DNA of 64,000 nucleotides from the NCBI GenBank assembly GCA_040387375.1, contig JAZKDW010000024.1:186001-250000 (forward strand). Direction: 5' to 3'. Under the pieces are notes generated by a model. The model saw only the letters and a list, made by a program, of their open reading frames with translations, was not told the DNA's origin and made no database searches. Within the stretch, counting starts at the first letter, position 1, and each line of letters begins with the position of its first letter. The translations under genes and the position numbers were made by a program. This DNA comes from JAZKDW01 sp040387375. GTDB taxonomy: Bacteria > Pseudomonadota > Gammaproteobacteria > Burkholderiales > Burkholderiaceae_D. Shown piece after piece: positions 35,686 through 47,355 of the stretch.

Positions 35686-36903
35686 TCACCCCCGCAACAT
35701 CTCGTCGCTGATGATGATTTTTCGTACCTCGGTGGTCCCTGCTCCGATCTCCAGCAGCTTGATCGCCCGATAAAGCCGGTTCACCTCCGACTCCCAGATA
35801 TAACCGGTGCCGCCATGGATCTGCACGGCTTCATTCAACACCTTGTTCATCGTCTCGGCCGCGAACATGACCGACGCGGCAGTGATCTTGTGGATTTCGC
35901 CGCGCCCGCCGCCGCCGATCTCCAGGTCATTCGCCGCGCGCAAAGCCTGGTAGGTAAACACCCGCATCGACTCCACCCAGACATACATGTCGGCCAGCTT
36001 GGCGCGGATCATCTGGAAGTCTGAGATCGGTTTGCCGAACTGCTGGCGGGTGCGCGCATAATCCAGCGCCAGCGCCAGCGCGCGTTCCGAAATGCCGAGG
36101 CAGATCGGCGCGATCATCGCCCGCTCCAGGTCGAGTCCGCTCATCAGGACCTTCACACCGCGGTCTTCTTCCCCAACCAGATTGGCCGCCGGCACTCGGC
36201 AGTTGTCAAACACCAGCTCCGCCGTCTGGCTGCCGCGAAAGCCCATCTTGGTCAGCTTCTGCGCAACCTTGAAACCGGGGAAGTCCTTCTCGACGATAAA
36301 GGCCGATATGCCTTTCGCGCCCAGTTCCTTGTTGGTCTTTGCGTACACCAGCAAGACATCGGCAACGATGCCGTTGGTGATATAGATCTTGGCGCCGTTC
36401 AAAATATAGTCGTCGCCGTCGCGTGTGGCGGTGGTGCGCATCGATCCCAGCGCATCCGAGCCCGCGCCCGGTTCGGTCAGTCCGAGCGCGCCGACGGTCT
36501 TGCCGCTGCACAGTCCGGGCAGATAACGCTGGCGCTGGTCTTCGTTGGCGTTGCGGTAGATATTGTAGAGGCACAGGTTTTCATGCGCGACCCAGCTCAG
36601 CGCCAATCCATGGTTCCAGCGCGAGAAGGCTTGCAGCACCAGGCCGCTGGTGAACAGGTCCAGACCCGCGCCGCCGTAAGTTTCCGGCACCGGAATGCCG
36701 AAGTAGCCGGTCGCGCCTATCTTGCCGAACGCTTCCTCCGGCCACCATTCTTCATTGTCCATGCGCTGCGACAGCGGATACAGCTCCTGGCGCGCGAAAC
36801 GATCGGCCTGGTCCAGCATTTCCTGTTCATCATTGGACAAGCCGGAAAAAATCTGCGAAGCCGAGCCGGATTGGGCCGGCTTGCCTGTGACGGAATGATT
36901 CAT
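35686..36903 (-). CDS. Isovaleryl-CoA-dehydrogenase-type acyl-CoA dehydrogenase
   Basis: A 405-residue FAD enzyme with the ALGLTEPGAGSDALGS signature near residue 140 and the substrate and FAD motifs YITNG and IHGGTGYIWESEVNRLYR. The catalytic base appears to be Glu260 in GLDLERAMIA, the position used by isovaleryl-CoA dehydrogenase; the medium-chain position carries IGAGTTE with no Glu. It should introduce an alpha-beta double bond into a branched acyl-CoA. AAGGAG lies just before the ATG. The crotonase gene precedes it by 45 bases. It could be the citronellyl-CoA dehydrogenase counterpart (AtuD-like), but the name is not proven. Confidence 0.85.
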   Translation of the reverse strand: MNHSVTGKPAQSGSASQIFSGLSNDEQEMLDQADRFARQELYPLSQRMDNEEWWPEEAFGKIGATGYFGIPVPETYGGAGLDLFTSGLVLQAFSRWNHGLALSWVAHENLCLYNIYRNANEDQRQRYLPGLCSGKTVGALGLTEPGAGSDALGSMRTTATRDGDDYILNGAKIYITNGIVADVLLVYAKTNKELGAKGISAFIVEKDFPGFKVAQKLTKMGFRGSQTAELVFDNCRVPAANLVGEEDRGVKVLMSGLDLERAMIAPICLGISERALALALDYARTRQQFGKPISDFQMIRAKLADMYVWVESMRVFTYQALRAANDLEIGGGGRGEIHKITAASVMFAAETMNKVLNEAVQIHGGTGYIWESEVNRLYRAIKLLEIGAGTTEVRKIIISDEMLRG

Positions 36904-36948
36904 GTGTCTCCTTGGTTGGTTTTATTGTCTTGTTGCTGTTATTCGGGA

Positions 36949-37740
36949 CTAAGAGCGGGCCGCCCGCGCGCTGGCCTTGGCGGCAAAGGCGGCGACACGA
37001 TCGGCAAAATCCGGCGTCGCCGCACAGCGGATGAATGCAGCCTTTTCCAGATCGAGGTGGGCCGCGAAAGCGGCGTCGGCCTGCGCCGCCACCAGGCCCT
37101 TGAGTCCGGCCACCGATTGCACCGGCAGATCACACAAGCGTCGTGCCCAGGCAGCGGTCTCCTGCTCCAGCAATTCGTCATCGACCACGCGGTTCACCAG
37201 ACCCAGCGCGGCCGCACGCTCGGCGCCGAGGCTGTCCTGCAGCGTCAGCGCTTCAAGACCCAGTTTCGGGCCCAGCCGCTGCGTGAGCGAAAAACTGAGT
37301 CCGCCATCGGCGGTCGTGCCCAGGCGCGGGTAAGCGGCGACGAAGCGGGCCGACCGTGAGGCGATCACCAGGTCGCAGGCCATCGCCAGCGAAAATCCCC
37401 CGCCCGCGGCCGCCCCCTGCACGCTGGCGATCACGGGAACCGGCAATCGCCGCAACACAAGAAGGCTGGCATGGAACTTATCCATCAGCCTGACGATGAA
37501 GCCGGTCATGTCGTCGCGGTTCGCATGCATCGCGGCGACATCGCCGCCACCGCAGAACGACACGCCTGCGCCACGCAGCACAACCACCCTGACCTCCGGC
37601 AGCGTCCGGATTTTTTGCGCCGCCGCGAGCAGCTCGCGGGCCATCGCATCATTCAGCGCATTGAGCGCGGACGGGCGATTCAGGGTCACGGTGACCACCT
37701 GCCCCTCATTGAGGAACAGCACTGATGATTCATCGTTCAT
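36949..37740 (-). CDS. Enoyl-CoA hydratase/isomerase family protein
   Basis: A 263-residue crotonase with oxyanion loops near CGGGDVAAMH (63-73) and QGAAAGGGFSLAMACD (108-123). The usual first catalytic Glu is not present at the hydratase position; instead Asp145 lies in RLGTTADGG, as in isomerases such as PaaG and enoyl-CoA isomerases. It may therefore move a double bond rather than hydrate it (inference). GGAG precedes the ATG. It starts the minus-strand pair of the catabolic island and is divergent from the liv operon. Confidence 0.8.
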   Translation of the reverse strand: MNDESSVLFLNEGQVVTVTLNRPSALNALNDAMARELLAAAQKIRTLPEVRVVVLRGAGVSFCGGGDVAAMHANRDDMTGFIVRLMDKFHASLLVLRRLPVPVIASVQGAAAGGGFSLAMACDLVIASRSARFVAAYPRLGTTADGGLSFSLTQRLGPKLGLEALTLQDSLGAERAAALGLVNRVVDDELLEQETAAWARRLCDLPVQSVAGLKGLVAAQADAAFAAHLDLEKAAFIRCAATPDFADRVAAFAAKASARAARS

Positions 37741-38140
37741 GGCATGTCTCCGTAAAACAGGTCAAGCGAAACCAATATTTGAATATTACTCAAATTTTTC
37801 AGAAATGGCATCAATTTAAAGAAGCTGCAATAAAAGGAAGCGCAAGAATTCAATGCCATTTTTATCTACAAAATGCGCTATCTTTCATAGCAGAGAACTA
37901 CACATAGTGCGCCGCAAAAAAAGCGTACGGACGCCCGAAATATTTTTTTGAGTCAGGCTTAAAAATGAATTGACAGCAAGCCAAATGCATCCATAGAATA
38001 GGTCCACCGCAAATCAACCGATGTTGCGCCACTCAGCTGGCACCGACACGGCAAGGTCTGGGTTACAGAACGCCACAGGCGTCATCGGAGACAAACATGG
38101 ATGCAAACCCGGGTGCCCTCGCGGCATCGTTGCAATACGT
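37741..38140. promoter_or_regulatory. Divergent control region of the catabolic island
   Basis: This AT-rich 400-base gap separates the minus-strand pair from the plus-strand operon. TTGACA (37970-37975) and TAGAAT (37994-37999) are 18 bases apart and should start a plus-strand transcript near 38006. An inverted repeat ATTTGA-N7-TCAAAT at 37777-37795, 37 bases from the minus-strand crotonase start, is a candidate operator for the TetR regulator at 46.6 kb. I see no convincing gene here. Confidence 0.6.
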
Positions 38141-38928
38141 ATGTTAAGCATCACCAATCTGCAGGTTTTCTACGATCACGCGGTTGAAGCGGTGCGTGAC
38201 GTTTCTCTCGAGGTGGGCTCGGGCCGCATCGTTGCCCTGCTGGGCAGCAATGGCGCCGGCAAATCCACCGTTCTCAAGTCGATCTGCGGCGTGCTTTATC
38301 CGGAAGAAGGCGAAATCACCGGCGGCAGCATCACCTACCAGGACCAGCCGCTGCACGGCTGCGCGCCGCACGAGATCGTGCGCCGCGGTCTGGTGCAGGT
38401 GCCCGAGGGACGGCGCCTGTTCGACACGCTGACGGTCGAGGAAAACCTGCTGATGGGCGCCTATGTGCGCCCGGCCAGCGAAACGGCGGCCTCGATGCAG
38501 CGCATCTTCGCCCTGTTCCCGGCCATTGAAAGCCATCGCCATCGCATCTCGGGTTACCTGTCCGGCGGCCAGCAGCAGATGGTCGCGATCGGCCGCGCGC
38601 TGATGGGCGATCCCAAGCTGCTGCTGCTCGACGAACCATCGCTGGGCCTGGCGCCGCAGATCATTACCGAGATCTTCGATGCGATCCGGCGCCTGCGCGA
38701 CGAGCGTGGACTGACGGTCCTGCTGGTGGAGCAGAACGCGCGGCTGGCTTTGTCTGTCGCGGACTACGGATACATCATGGAGCGCGGCCGCATCGTGCTC
38801 GACGACAGCCCGGAAAAGCTGCTGGCCAATGACGACGTCAAGGAATTTTATCTTGGCGTGCAGGCGGGCGGCGAGCGCCGCAGCATGCGCGACATAAAAC
38901 ATTACAAGCGCCGCAAGAGGTGGCTGTC

Positions 38929-38932
<4 letters not shown>
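38141..38932 (+). CDS. livF: LivF-type ABC importer ATPase
   Basis: The ATG at 38141 is chosen; a longer form from 38021 would add forty residues unlike any ABC ATPase. The 263-residue protein has Walker A GSNGAGKST, signature LSGGQQQ, Walker B LLLLDEPS and the LLVEQN switch typical of LivF. It powers branched-chain-amino-acid or organic acid import through LivHM. It overlaps the livG start by four bases (ATGA). Confidence 0.92.
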
Positions 38933-41611
<2,679 letters not shown>

Positions 41612-41615
<4 letters not shown>

Positions 41616-42484
41616 ACTATTTCATGAACCTTGTCATGTCCGGCCTGGTGATCGGAGCGCTGTATGGCCTGGTCGCGATGGGATTTGCCATTGTCTACCG
41701 CGCCACCGGCATGGTGAATTTCGCCCAGGGCGAAATCATGATGCTGATCGCTTACATGAGTTATACCTTCGCCACCATTCCCGGCATGAGCTTCGTGCCG
41801 CTGCTGATCTGCGTGCTGGTGGCGTCGATTGCGCTCGGGCTACTGATCGAGTGGGTCTTCATCCGCCCGATGCTGGGCGAGCCGATGTTCTCGCGGGTGA
41901 TGGTGACGATTGGCCTGGCCGTCGTGATCCGCTCGGTGGTGATCCTGTTCTGGGGCGTCGAACCGACCGCCTTCCCGCGGCCGTTCGGCAATGACGTGAT
42001 CCGCTTCGGGGAGCTGGCGCTGTATCCCGGACAGATTTTCGTGCTGGTGACACTGGCTCTGCTGTGCCTCGCCATGTGGCTGTTCTTCCGCCGCTCCAAG
42101 GTCGGCATCGCGATGCGCGCAACGTCGAACAATGAAACCACGGCGCTGCTGATGGGCATCAACGTCAAGCGCATCAGCGCCATTGCCTGGGCCATCTCGG
42201 CTGTCTTTGCCGCCTTTGCCGGCCTGTCGTTTTGCCTCATGTTCAGCCTGGAACCGGAAATCTCGCAGATGGGCCTGCGCGGTTTTCCGGCCACCATCCT
42301 GGGCGGACTGGATTCGGTGGTGGGCGGCGCCTTCGGCGGCCTGGTGATCGGCGTGGTCGAAAATCTGGCGGGTGGTTACCTGGGCCGCGGTTTGAAGGAA
42401 ATCGCGGGTTTCGTGCTGATCATCGTGGTGCTGATGGTCAAGCCTTACGGCCTTTTTGGCCAACGTGAAATCGAGCGTGTCTGA
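41612..42484 (+). CDS. livH: LivH-type ABC permease
   Basis: A 290-residue inner membrane protein with about eight hydrophobic segments and the family phrases VAMGFAIVYRATGMVNFAQG near residue 23 and ATILGGLDSVVGGAFGGLVI near 228. Start ATGA overlaps the ligase stop. It forms the membrane channel with LivM. Confidence 0.93.
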
Positions 42485-43530
42485 TGCGTAGCCGTACATA
42501 CCAAACTTCCTACTCCGGCCTGGTCGCGCTGACGGAAAATCGATCGAACTGGTTCTGGGCGATGGCTGCCATCCTGCTGTTCTCGCTCATGCCGGCAGTG
42601 TTCGGCTCGCACGGGCTCAACACGCTGACCGCCATCTTCGTGGCATCGATCGGCATCCTGGGGCTGAATCTGCTGTCCGGCGTGGCGGGACAGATCTCGC
42701 TCGGCCATGCGGGTTTCCTGCTGATCGGCGCATATGCGCAGGCCATCCTTACCACGGACCTCAAGGTCCCTTCCCTGCTGGCCATCTTCCTCTCCGGCTT
42801 TGTCGCGGCGATTGCCAGCCTGGTGGTTGGCATTCCCTCGCTGCGGCTGAAGGGCCTGTATCTGGCAATCACCACCCTGGCGTTCACCTTCATCGTGCGG
42901 CACGTCGTGCTGTTCGCCGAAGGCATCACACGAGGATCGGAAGGCATGCCGGTAGAAGCGCTGACGGTGTTTGGCTATTCCTTCAAGGCCGAGGTGAACT
43001 TCTATTACGTCGCGCTGGCGATGCTGGTCCTGTTCATCCTGATCACGCTCAACCTGATGCGCTCGCGCATCGGCCGTGCCTGGCTGGCGGTGCGCGACCA
43101 CGACATCGCTGCCCGCGCGATGGGCATCGACCTGATCCGCTACAAGCTGCTGGCGTTCATGGTCAGCGCCTTCTATACCGGCGTGGCCGGGGCGATGGTG
43201 GCTCTGCATACACGCTTCATCAATGTCGATACCTTCAGCGTGCTGATCAGCATCGAGGCGCTGGCGATGATCATCGTCGGCGGCATCGGCCGCATCCATG
43301 GCGCCATCCTCGGCACCGCGCTGATCCTGTTCCTGCCCGAGTTGCTCAATGCCAGCTTCGGCATGGCCGGCGATGGATTCAAAACGCTGATGGCGGACCG
43401 TATCTACGAAGTCAAGGGCATGATGTACGGCGTTGTGATCCTGTTGTTCCTGCGGCTTGAACCCGAAGGGCTGGCAGGCATCTGGCGCAAGGCAAAACGG
43501 TTCTGGGTGCAGTGGCCCCTGTCACAATAA
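42484..43530 (+). CDS. livM: LivM-type ABC permease
   Basis: A 348-residue protein with ten hydrophobic segments and the LivM phrases GQISLGHAGFLLIGAY near residue 70 and GIPSLRLKGLYLAITTLAF near 117. It overlaps livH by one base (TGATG). The EAA-like loop (GSRIG-type, RSRIGRAWLAVRDHDIAARA) is present. It is the second half of the permease. Confidence 0.93.
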   Translation: MRSRTYQTSYSGLVALTENRSNWFWAMAAILLFSLMPAVFGSHGLNTLTAIFVASIGILGLNLLSGVAGQISLGHAGFLLIGAYAQAILTTDLKVPSLLAIFLSGFVAAIASLVVGIPSLRLKGLYLAITTLAFTFIVRHVVLFAEGITRGSEGMPVEALTVFGYSFKAEVNFYYVALAMLVLFILITLNLMRSRIGRAWLAVRDHDIAARAMGIDLIRYKLLAFMVSAFYTGVAGAMVALHTRFINVDTFSVLISIEALAMIIVGGIGRIHGAILGTALILFLPELLNASFGMAGDGFKTLMADRIYEVKGMMYGVVILLFLRLEPEGLAGIWRKAKRFWVQWPLSQ

Positions 43531-43621
43531 ATAGTTAACAGCAGTAAATCGCAGCAGGCAGCATGATAATTCGCATGGATCCGGAATCCTCCGGTACCGG
43601 CGTTCCCAAGAGGAGACAACG

Positions 43622-44824
43622 ATGAGCAAGCAATATCAACACATACTAGGCCGCTTCGCCAGATGGTCGGCGGTTGCACTCGCAGTGAGCGCGGCGGTCA
43701 CCGTCAGCGCGCAGGATGTCGGCGTCACGGCGACCGAAATCCTGATCGGCGAAGTACAGCCGATGTCCGGTCCCGCGTCGCTGATCGGCAAGGCTGGCGC
43801 CGCCGGTTCCAAGCTGGCGATCGCCGAGATCAATGCCGCCGGCGGCATCAATGGCCGCAAGCTGCGCGCCATCTACGAGGATGACGGCTACGTGCCATCG
43901 CGCTCGGTGTCGGCGGTCAAGAAGCTGATCGATTCCGACAAGGTCTTCGGCCTCACCGGCACCACGGGCAGCTCGCACATGGTCGCCATGCTGCCGACGA
44001 TCGAAGAAGCCAAGATTCCGACCATCGTGCACATGGCGCCGAATCCGGCGGTTGTCACGCCGCGTCGTCCGACCGTGTTCATGATCGGGCCTGACTACGA
44101 TTACGCCGGCTACGTGCCTATCCGCCATATGGTCGAGAAGATGAACAAGAAGGGAGCGAAGTTCGGCATCCTGTATCAGGATGACGATTTCGGCAAGGCC
44201 CTGCTGTCCGGTTATGTCAAGGCGGTCAAGGAGTTCGGACTGAGCAGCGTCGCCGAGATTCCTTTCAAGCGCGGCGCCAAGGACTTTTCCGCCGAAGTGC
44301 TGAACATGAAGGACAAGGGTGTCACCGCTGTCTACCTCGGCACGCTGACGACCGAAACCGCAGCCATCCTGGGTGAGTTCCGCCGCCTCAACATGGACGT
44401 TACCGTGGGCACCTTGTGGGCCGGACAACTGCCGGCCGCCGTCAAGCTGGCGGCGCCGTCCAACTACCAGTACCTGATCCCTGACTACTATGCGTCCAAC
44501 TACGATGCGCCTGGCATGGCGCTGATGGCCACTGCCAAGAAATTCCTCAGCGCCGACGACTATGCGAACTTCAACCGTTACACGGTCAGCGGTTATGTCG
44601 GCACCAAGGTGTTCGCCGAAGGCATCCGCCGTTGCGGCGCCAACGTGACCCGTGTGTGTGTGGTCAACGAGCTCAACAAGCTGAAGAACTTCACCACGGG
44701 CGGTCTGACCGGTCCGCTGTCGTTCGACAATCCGAAGGCGCAGGCAGTGTTGCCGATCAAGCTGTTCCAGACTGATCCGGCCAGCGGCACGGTCAAGTCG
44801 GTCACGGACTTCATAGCCTATTAA
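43622..44824 (+). CDS. livK: LivK-type periplasmic binding protein
   Basis: A 400-residue protein with a signal peptide ending VSA-QDVG near residue 31 and a type I periplasmic binding fold (ILIGEVQPMSGPASLIGKAG, EINAAGGINGRKLR). It starts 91 bases after livM with AGAGGAG before the ATG. The paired ligase and catabolic genes suggest it binds an aromatic or branched organic acid rather than an amino acid (inference). Confidence 0.9.
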   Translation: MSKQYQHILGRFARWSAVALAVSAAVTVSAQDVGVTATEILIGEVQPMSGPASLIGKAGAAGSKLAIAEINAAGGINGRKLRAIYEDDGYVPSRSVSAVKKLIDSDKVFGLTGTTGSSHMVAMLPTIEEAKIPTIVHMAPNPAVVTPRRPTVFMIGPDYDYAGYVPIRHMVEKMNKKGAKFGILYQDDDFGKALLSGYVKAVKEFGLSSVAEIPFKRGAKDFSAEVLNMKDKGVTAVYLGTLTTETAAILGEFRRLNMDVTVGTLWAGQLPAAVKLAAPSNYQYLIPDYYASNYDAPGMALMATAKKFLSADDYANFNRYTVSGYVGTKVFAEGIRRCGANVTRVCVVNELNKLKNFTTGGLTGPLSFDNPKAQAVLPIKLFQTDPASGTVKSVTDFIAY

Positions 44825-44833
44825 GCCAGAGAG

Positions 44834-45775
44834 ATGCCGATGAATGCAAAAGCCATCAACCCGAACCCCGGAGCGCGTTACCGCTCCGCGTTTCGGCCCG
44901 GCCTGTTCGACGGCCAGACCGTGATCGTGACGGGCGGCGGCAGCGGTCTTGGCCGTTGCACCGCGCATGAACTGGCGAGTCTAGGCGCCCATGTCGCCCT
45001 GGTCGGGCGCCAGGCCGGCAAACTCGATGCGACGGCGGCTGAAATCATCGGCATCTATCCGGAGCGCGCGGGCCAGGTCACCACCCATGCCTGCGATATC
45101 CGGGATGAAGCAGCGGTCAAGGCAACGGTGGCCGAGGTGCTCGCCGCCCATGGCCGCATCGATGGCCTCTTCAACTGCGCGGGAGGACAGTATCCCGCGA
45201 AACTGCGCGACATCTCGCTCAAGGGATGGGACGCGGTAGTGCGCAACAATTTGCATGGCACCTTCCTGTTTTCGCGCGAATGTTTCGTGCAATGGATGGA
45301 GCACAACGGCGGCAACATCGTCAACATGCTGGCCGATATCTGGGGCGGCCTGCCGGGCATGGGCCACTCCGGCGCGGCGCGCGGCGGCGTATTCACCTTC
45401 ACCGAAACGGCGGCCTGCGAATGGGGTTATGCCGGGGTGCGGGTCAATGCGGTGGCGCCGGGTTTTATCGCATCGGCCGGTCTTGACACCTACGACGAGG
45501 ACTACCGCAATGTATTGCGCGGGCTGCGCACCAAGGTGCCGCTGCAGCGTTTCGGCACCGAGGCGGAACTGGCGGCGGCGGCGGTGTTCCTGTTGTCGGA
45601 AGCGTCGGCTTTCGTCACCGGCACGGTGATCCGCGTCGACGGCGGTGTGCCGACCGCACGCCACACCTGGACGCTGCAGGCGGCCGAACGCAGTTTCCCG
45701 TACAACGGCTTTCCGCAGTATCAACCGCCCGCCATTTTCGATGGCGAGGATGGATCAGCAAAGGACCCATCGTGA
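44834..45775 (+). CDS. SDR oxidoreductase, enoyl-CoA-reductase type
   Basis: A 313-residue SDR with cofactor loop TGGGSGLG near residue 34 and NCAGG near 115. The usual catalytic YxxxK is absent: the equivalent stretch is GHSGAARGGV (His178), as in peroxisomal trans-2-enoyl-CoA and 2,4-dienoyl-CoA reductases. It is therefore more likely a reductase of an enoyl-CoA or dienoyl-CoA than an alcohol dehydrogenase. ATG at 44834 or 44840 are both possible. In Atu clusters two SDR proteins (AtuB, AtuG) occur; this may be a counterpart. The next gene starts at GTGA on its stop. Confidence 0.82.
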   Translation: MPMNAKAINPNPGARYRSAFRPGLFDGQTVIVTGGGSGLGRCTAHELASLGAHVALVGRQAGKLDATAAEIIGIYPERAGQVTTHACDIRDEAAVKATVAEVLAAHGRIDGLFNCAGGQYPAKLRDISLKGWDAVVRNNLHGTFLFSRECFVQWMEHNGGNIVNMLADIWGGLPGMGHSGAARGGVFTFTETAACEWGYAGVRVNAVAPGFIASAGLDTYDEDYRNVLRGLRTKVPLQRFGTEAELAAAAVFLLSEASAFVTGTVIRVDGGVPTARHTWTLQAAERSFPYNGFPQYQPPAIFDGEDGSAKDPS

Positions 45776-46563
45776 GCACCGAATTATCACAAGTCACAGT
45801 GGCGGCACGCGGCGCGGCGTGCATCATCACCATCGATCGCGCAGCCGAGCACAACACCATGACCGATGTGGTGATGGAACAATTGGTGCAGGCATTCAGG
45901 CAGGCCGAGACCATGCCTGGCGTGCGCGCCATTGTCCTCACCGGCGCCGGCGACAAGACCTTCTGCGCCGGCGGCAAACTCAAGCCGGGCGCAGATGGCT
46001 CGCCGTTCGCTCTGGAGCCGGGCCGGTTCGACAATCCGGTGGCCGAGCTGTTCCGCGCCATGGACCGCTGCAACCTGCCGATCATTGCGCGCGTCAACGG
46101 CGGCGCGTTTGGGGGCGGGATGGGACTGATCTGCGCCTGCGATTTTGCGATCGCCGTCGACAGCGCAAAATTCGGCACCACCGAAGCCAAGGTCGGTGTA
46201 TTCCCGATGATGATCCTGCCGGTGCTGATGCGGGTGATTCCGCGCCGGCGTCTGCTTGAAATGTGTTTTTTTGCGCAGCGCTATTCCGCCGCCGAAGCGA
46301 AGGATTTCGACCTTGTCAATCAGGTCGTGCCGGCCGCGGAACTCGATGCCGCGGTCGATGCCATGGTCGAAATGCTGGCCGCCAATTCACCGGTCGCCTT
46401 GCGCATCGGCCGGCGCGCGATCTCCGCCGTCACCGATCTGTCGTTTTCGGATGCGCTGAACCTGACGCAGGCCGTCCTGCCTATCCTCTCCCAGAGCGGG
46501 GACAGCAAGGAAGGCATGAAGGCATTTGCCGAGCGGCGCCCTCCGGTATGGCCAGGAAACTAA
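45772..46563 (+). CDS. Enoyl-CoA hydratase (two catalytic Glu)
   Basis: GTG start overlapping the SDR stop (GTGA). A 263-residue crotonase with both catalytic acids: Glu138 in FGTTEAKVG and Glu163 in LLEMCFFAQR, and an oxyanion loop GGAFGGGMGL. It is thus a likely true hydratase. Context with a biotin-dependent carboxylase suggests hydration of a carboxylated glutaconyl-type CoA, as AtuE or LiuC do. Confidence 0.85.
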   Translation: MSTELSQVTVAARGAACIITIDRAAEHNTMTDVVMEQLVQAFRQAETMPGVRAIVLTGAGDKTFCAGGKLKPGADGSPFALEPGRFDNPVAELFRAMDRCNLPIIARVNGGAFGGGMGLICACDFAIAVDSAKFGTTEAKVGVFPMMILPVLMRVIPRRRLLEMCFFAQRYSAAEAKDFDLVNQVVPAAELDAAVDAMVEMLAANSPVALRIGRRAISAVTDLSFSDALNLTQAVLPILSQSGDSKEGMKAFAERRPPVWPGN

Positions 46564-46581
46564 ATCGAATTGCTCAATCAG

Positions 46582-47355
46582 ATGACTACAATGATTAGTA
46601 GAACCCCTCACCCGAAACCGATCGCCGCCGGCAAGCAGACGCCGAGGAGGATGCGGCGCGCGGTTGAAATCCTGGCTGCGGCACGCGAGGTTTTCCTCGA
46701 CAAGGGTTTTGAACGCGCATCGGTGGGCGAGATAGCGGCCAAGGTAGGTGTGGTTGAAGGACTGGTGTATTCCTATTTCCCGACCAAGCGCGAATTGCTC
46801 AATGAAGTGCTGCGCGGGATGTACGAACCGCTGATACGCGATATCGATGAAAAATTTTCAAAGCTGCACGGCTTGCGCAGCCGCCTGCGTTTCCTGATCT
46901 GGCGCCACCTGCGTGTCTATCTGGAAGACCCCAGCCTGTCGCGTCTGGTCTTGCACGAGGTGCGCACCGGCCCCGAATATTTCCAGTCCGTCCTGCATGA
47001 CCTGCATGTGCGTTACACGGGATTCCTGATGCACACGCTGCACGAGGCGGTGAAGAGCGGCGAACTGCCATCCGATACCGATTGCGAAATGGTGCGCAGC
47101 ATGGTGTACGGCGGCATCGAACACCGGATGTGGGCAACGCTGTTCGGACGTGGCAGCGTCGATCTGGAATCCACCGCGGATCGTTACACCGATATCGTGC
47201 TCAACGGCATACTGCCGCCCGCAACTCGCGCCTTGTCCGAGCCGGCGCCGGCGGATGACATCGAACGCCGTCTGGCGCGCCTGGAAAAAATCGTCGCCGC
47301 CTCGGCGCCGGAACCGGTAAAAAAAGCCTCTACTCGAACCAAAAAGACTCCATGA
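46582..47355 (+). CDS. TetR-family regulator
   Basis: A 257-residue TetR protein with an N-terminal HTH (VGEIAAKVGVVEGLVYSYFPTKREL, residues about 45-70, shown here as a motif span) and a helical effector domain. ATG at 46582 is used; TTG at 46570 and ATG at 46591 are alternatives, and none has a strong binding site. It sits inside the catabolic operon between hydratase and biotin carboxylase, and its stop overlaps the carboxylase start (ATGA). It likely represses the island and responds to an acyl-CoA, as AtuR does in Pseudomonas (inference). Confidence 0.85.
   Translation: MTTMISRTPHPKPIAAGKQTPRRMRRAVEILAAAREVFLDKGFERASVGEIAAKVGVVEGLVYSYFPTKRELLNEVLRGMYEPLIRDIDEKFSKLHGLRSRLRFLIWRHLRVYLEDPSLSRLVLHEVRTGPEYFQSVLHDLHVRYTGFLMHTLHEAVKSGELPSDTDCEMVRSMVYGGIEHRMWATLFGRGSVDLESTADRYTDIVLNGILPPATRALSEPAPADDIERRLARLEKIVAASAPEPVKKASTRTKKTP

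Noticed and set aside
37725..37907. Small plus-strand frame of 60 codons in the divergent control region
   Set aside because: It overlaps the crotonase start on the other strand, is AT-rich and lacks a binding site and similarity.
38021..38140. N-terminal extension of livF
   Set aside because: The first 40 residues are unlike an ABC ATPase; the usual N-terminus (MLSITNLQVFY) starts at 38141.
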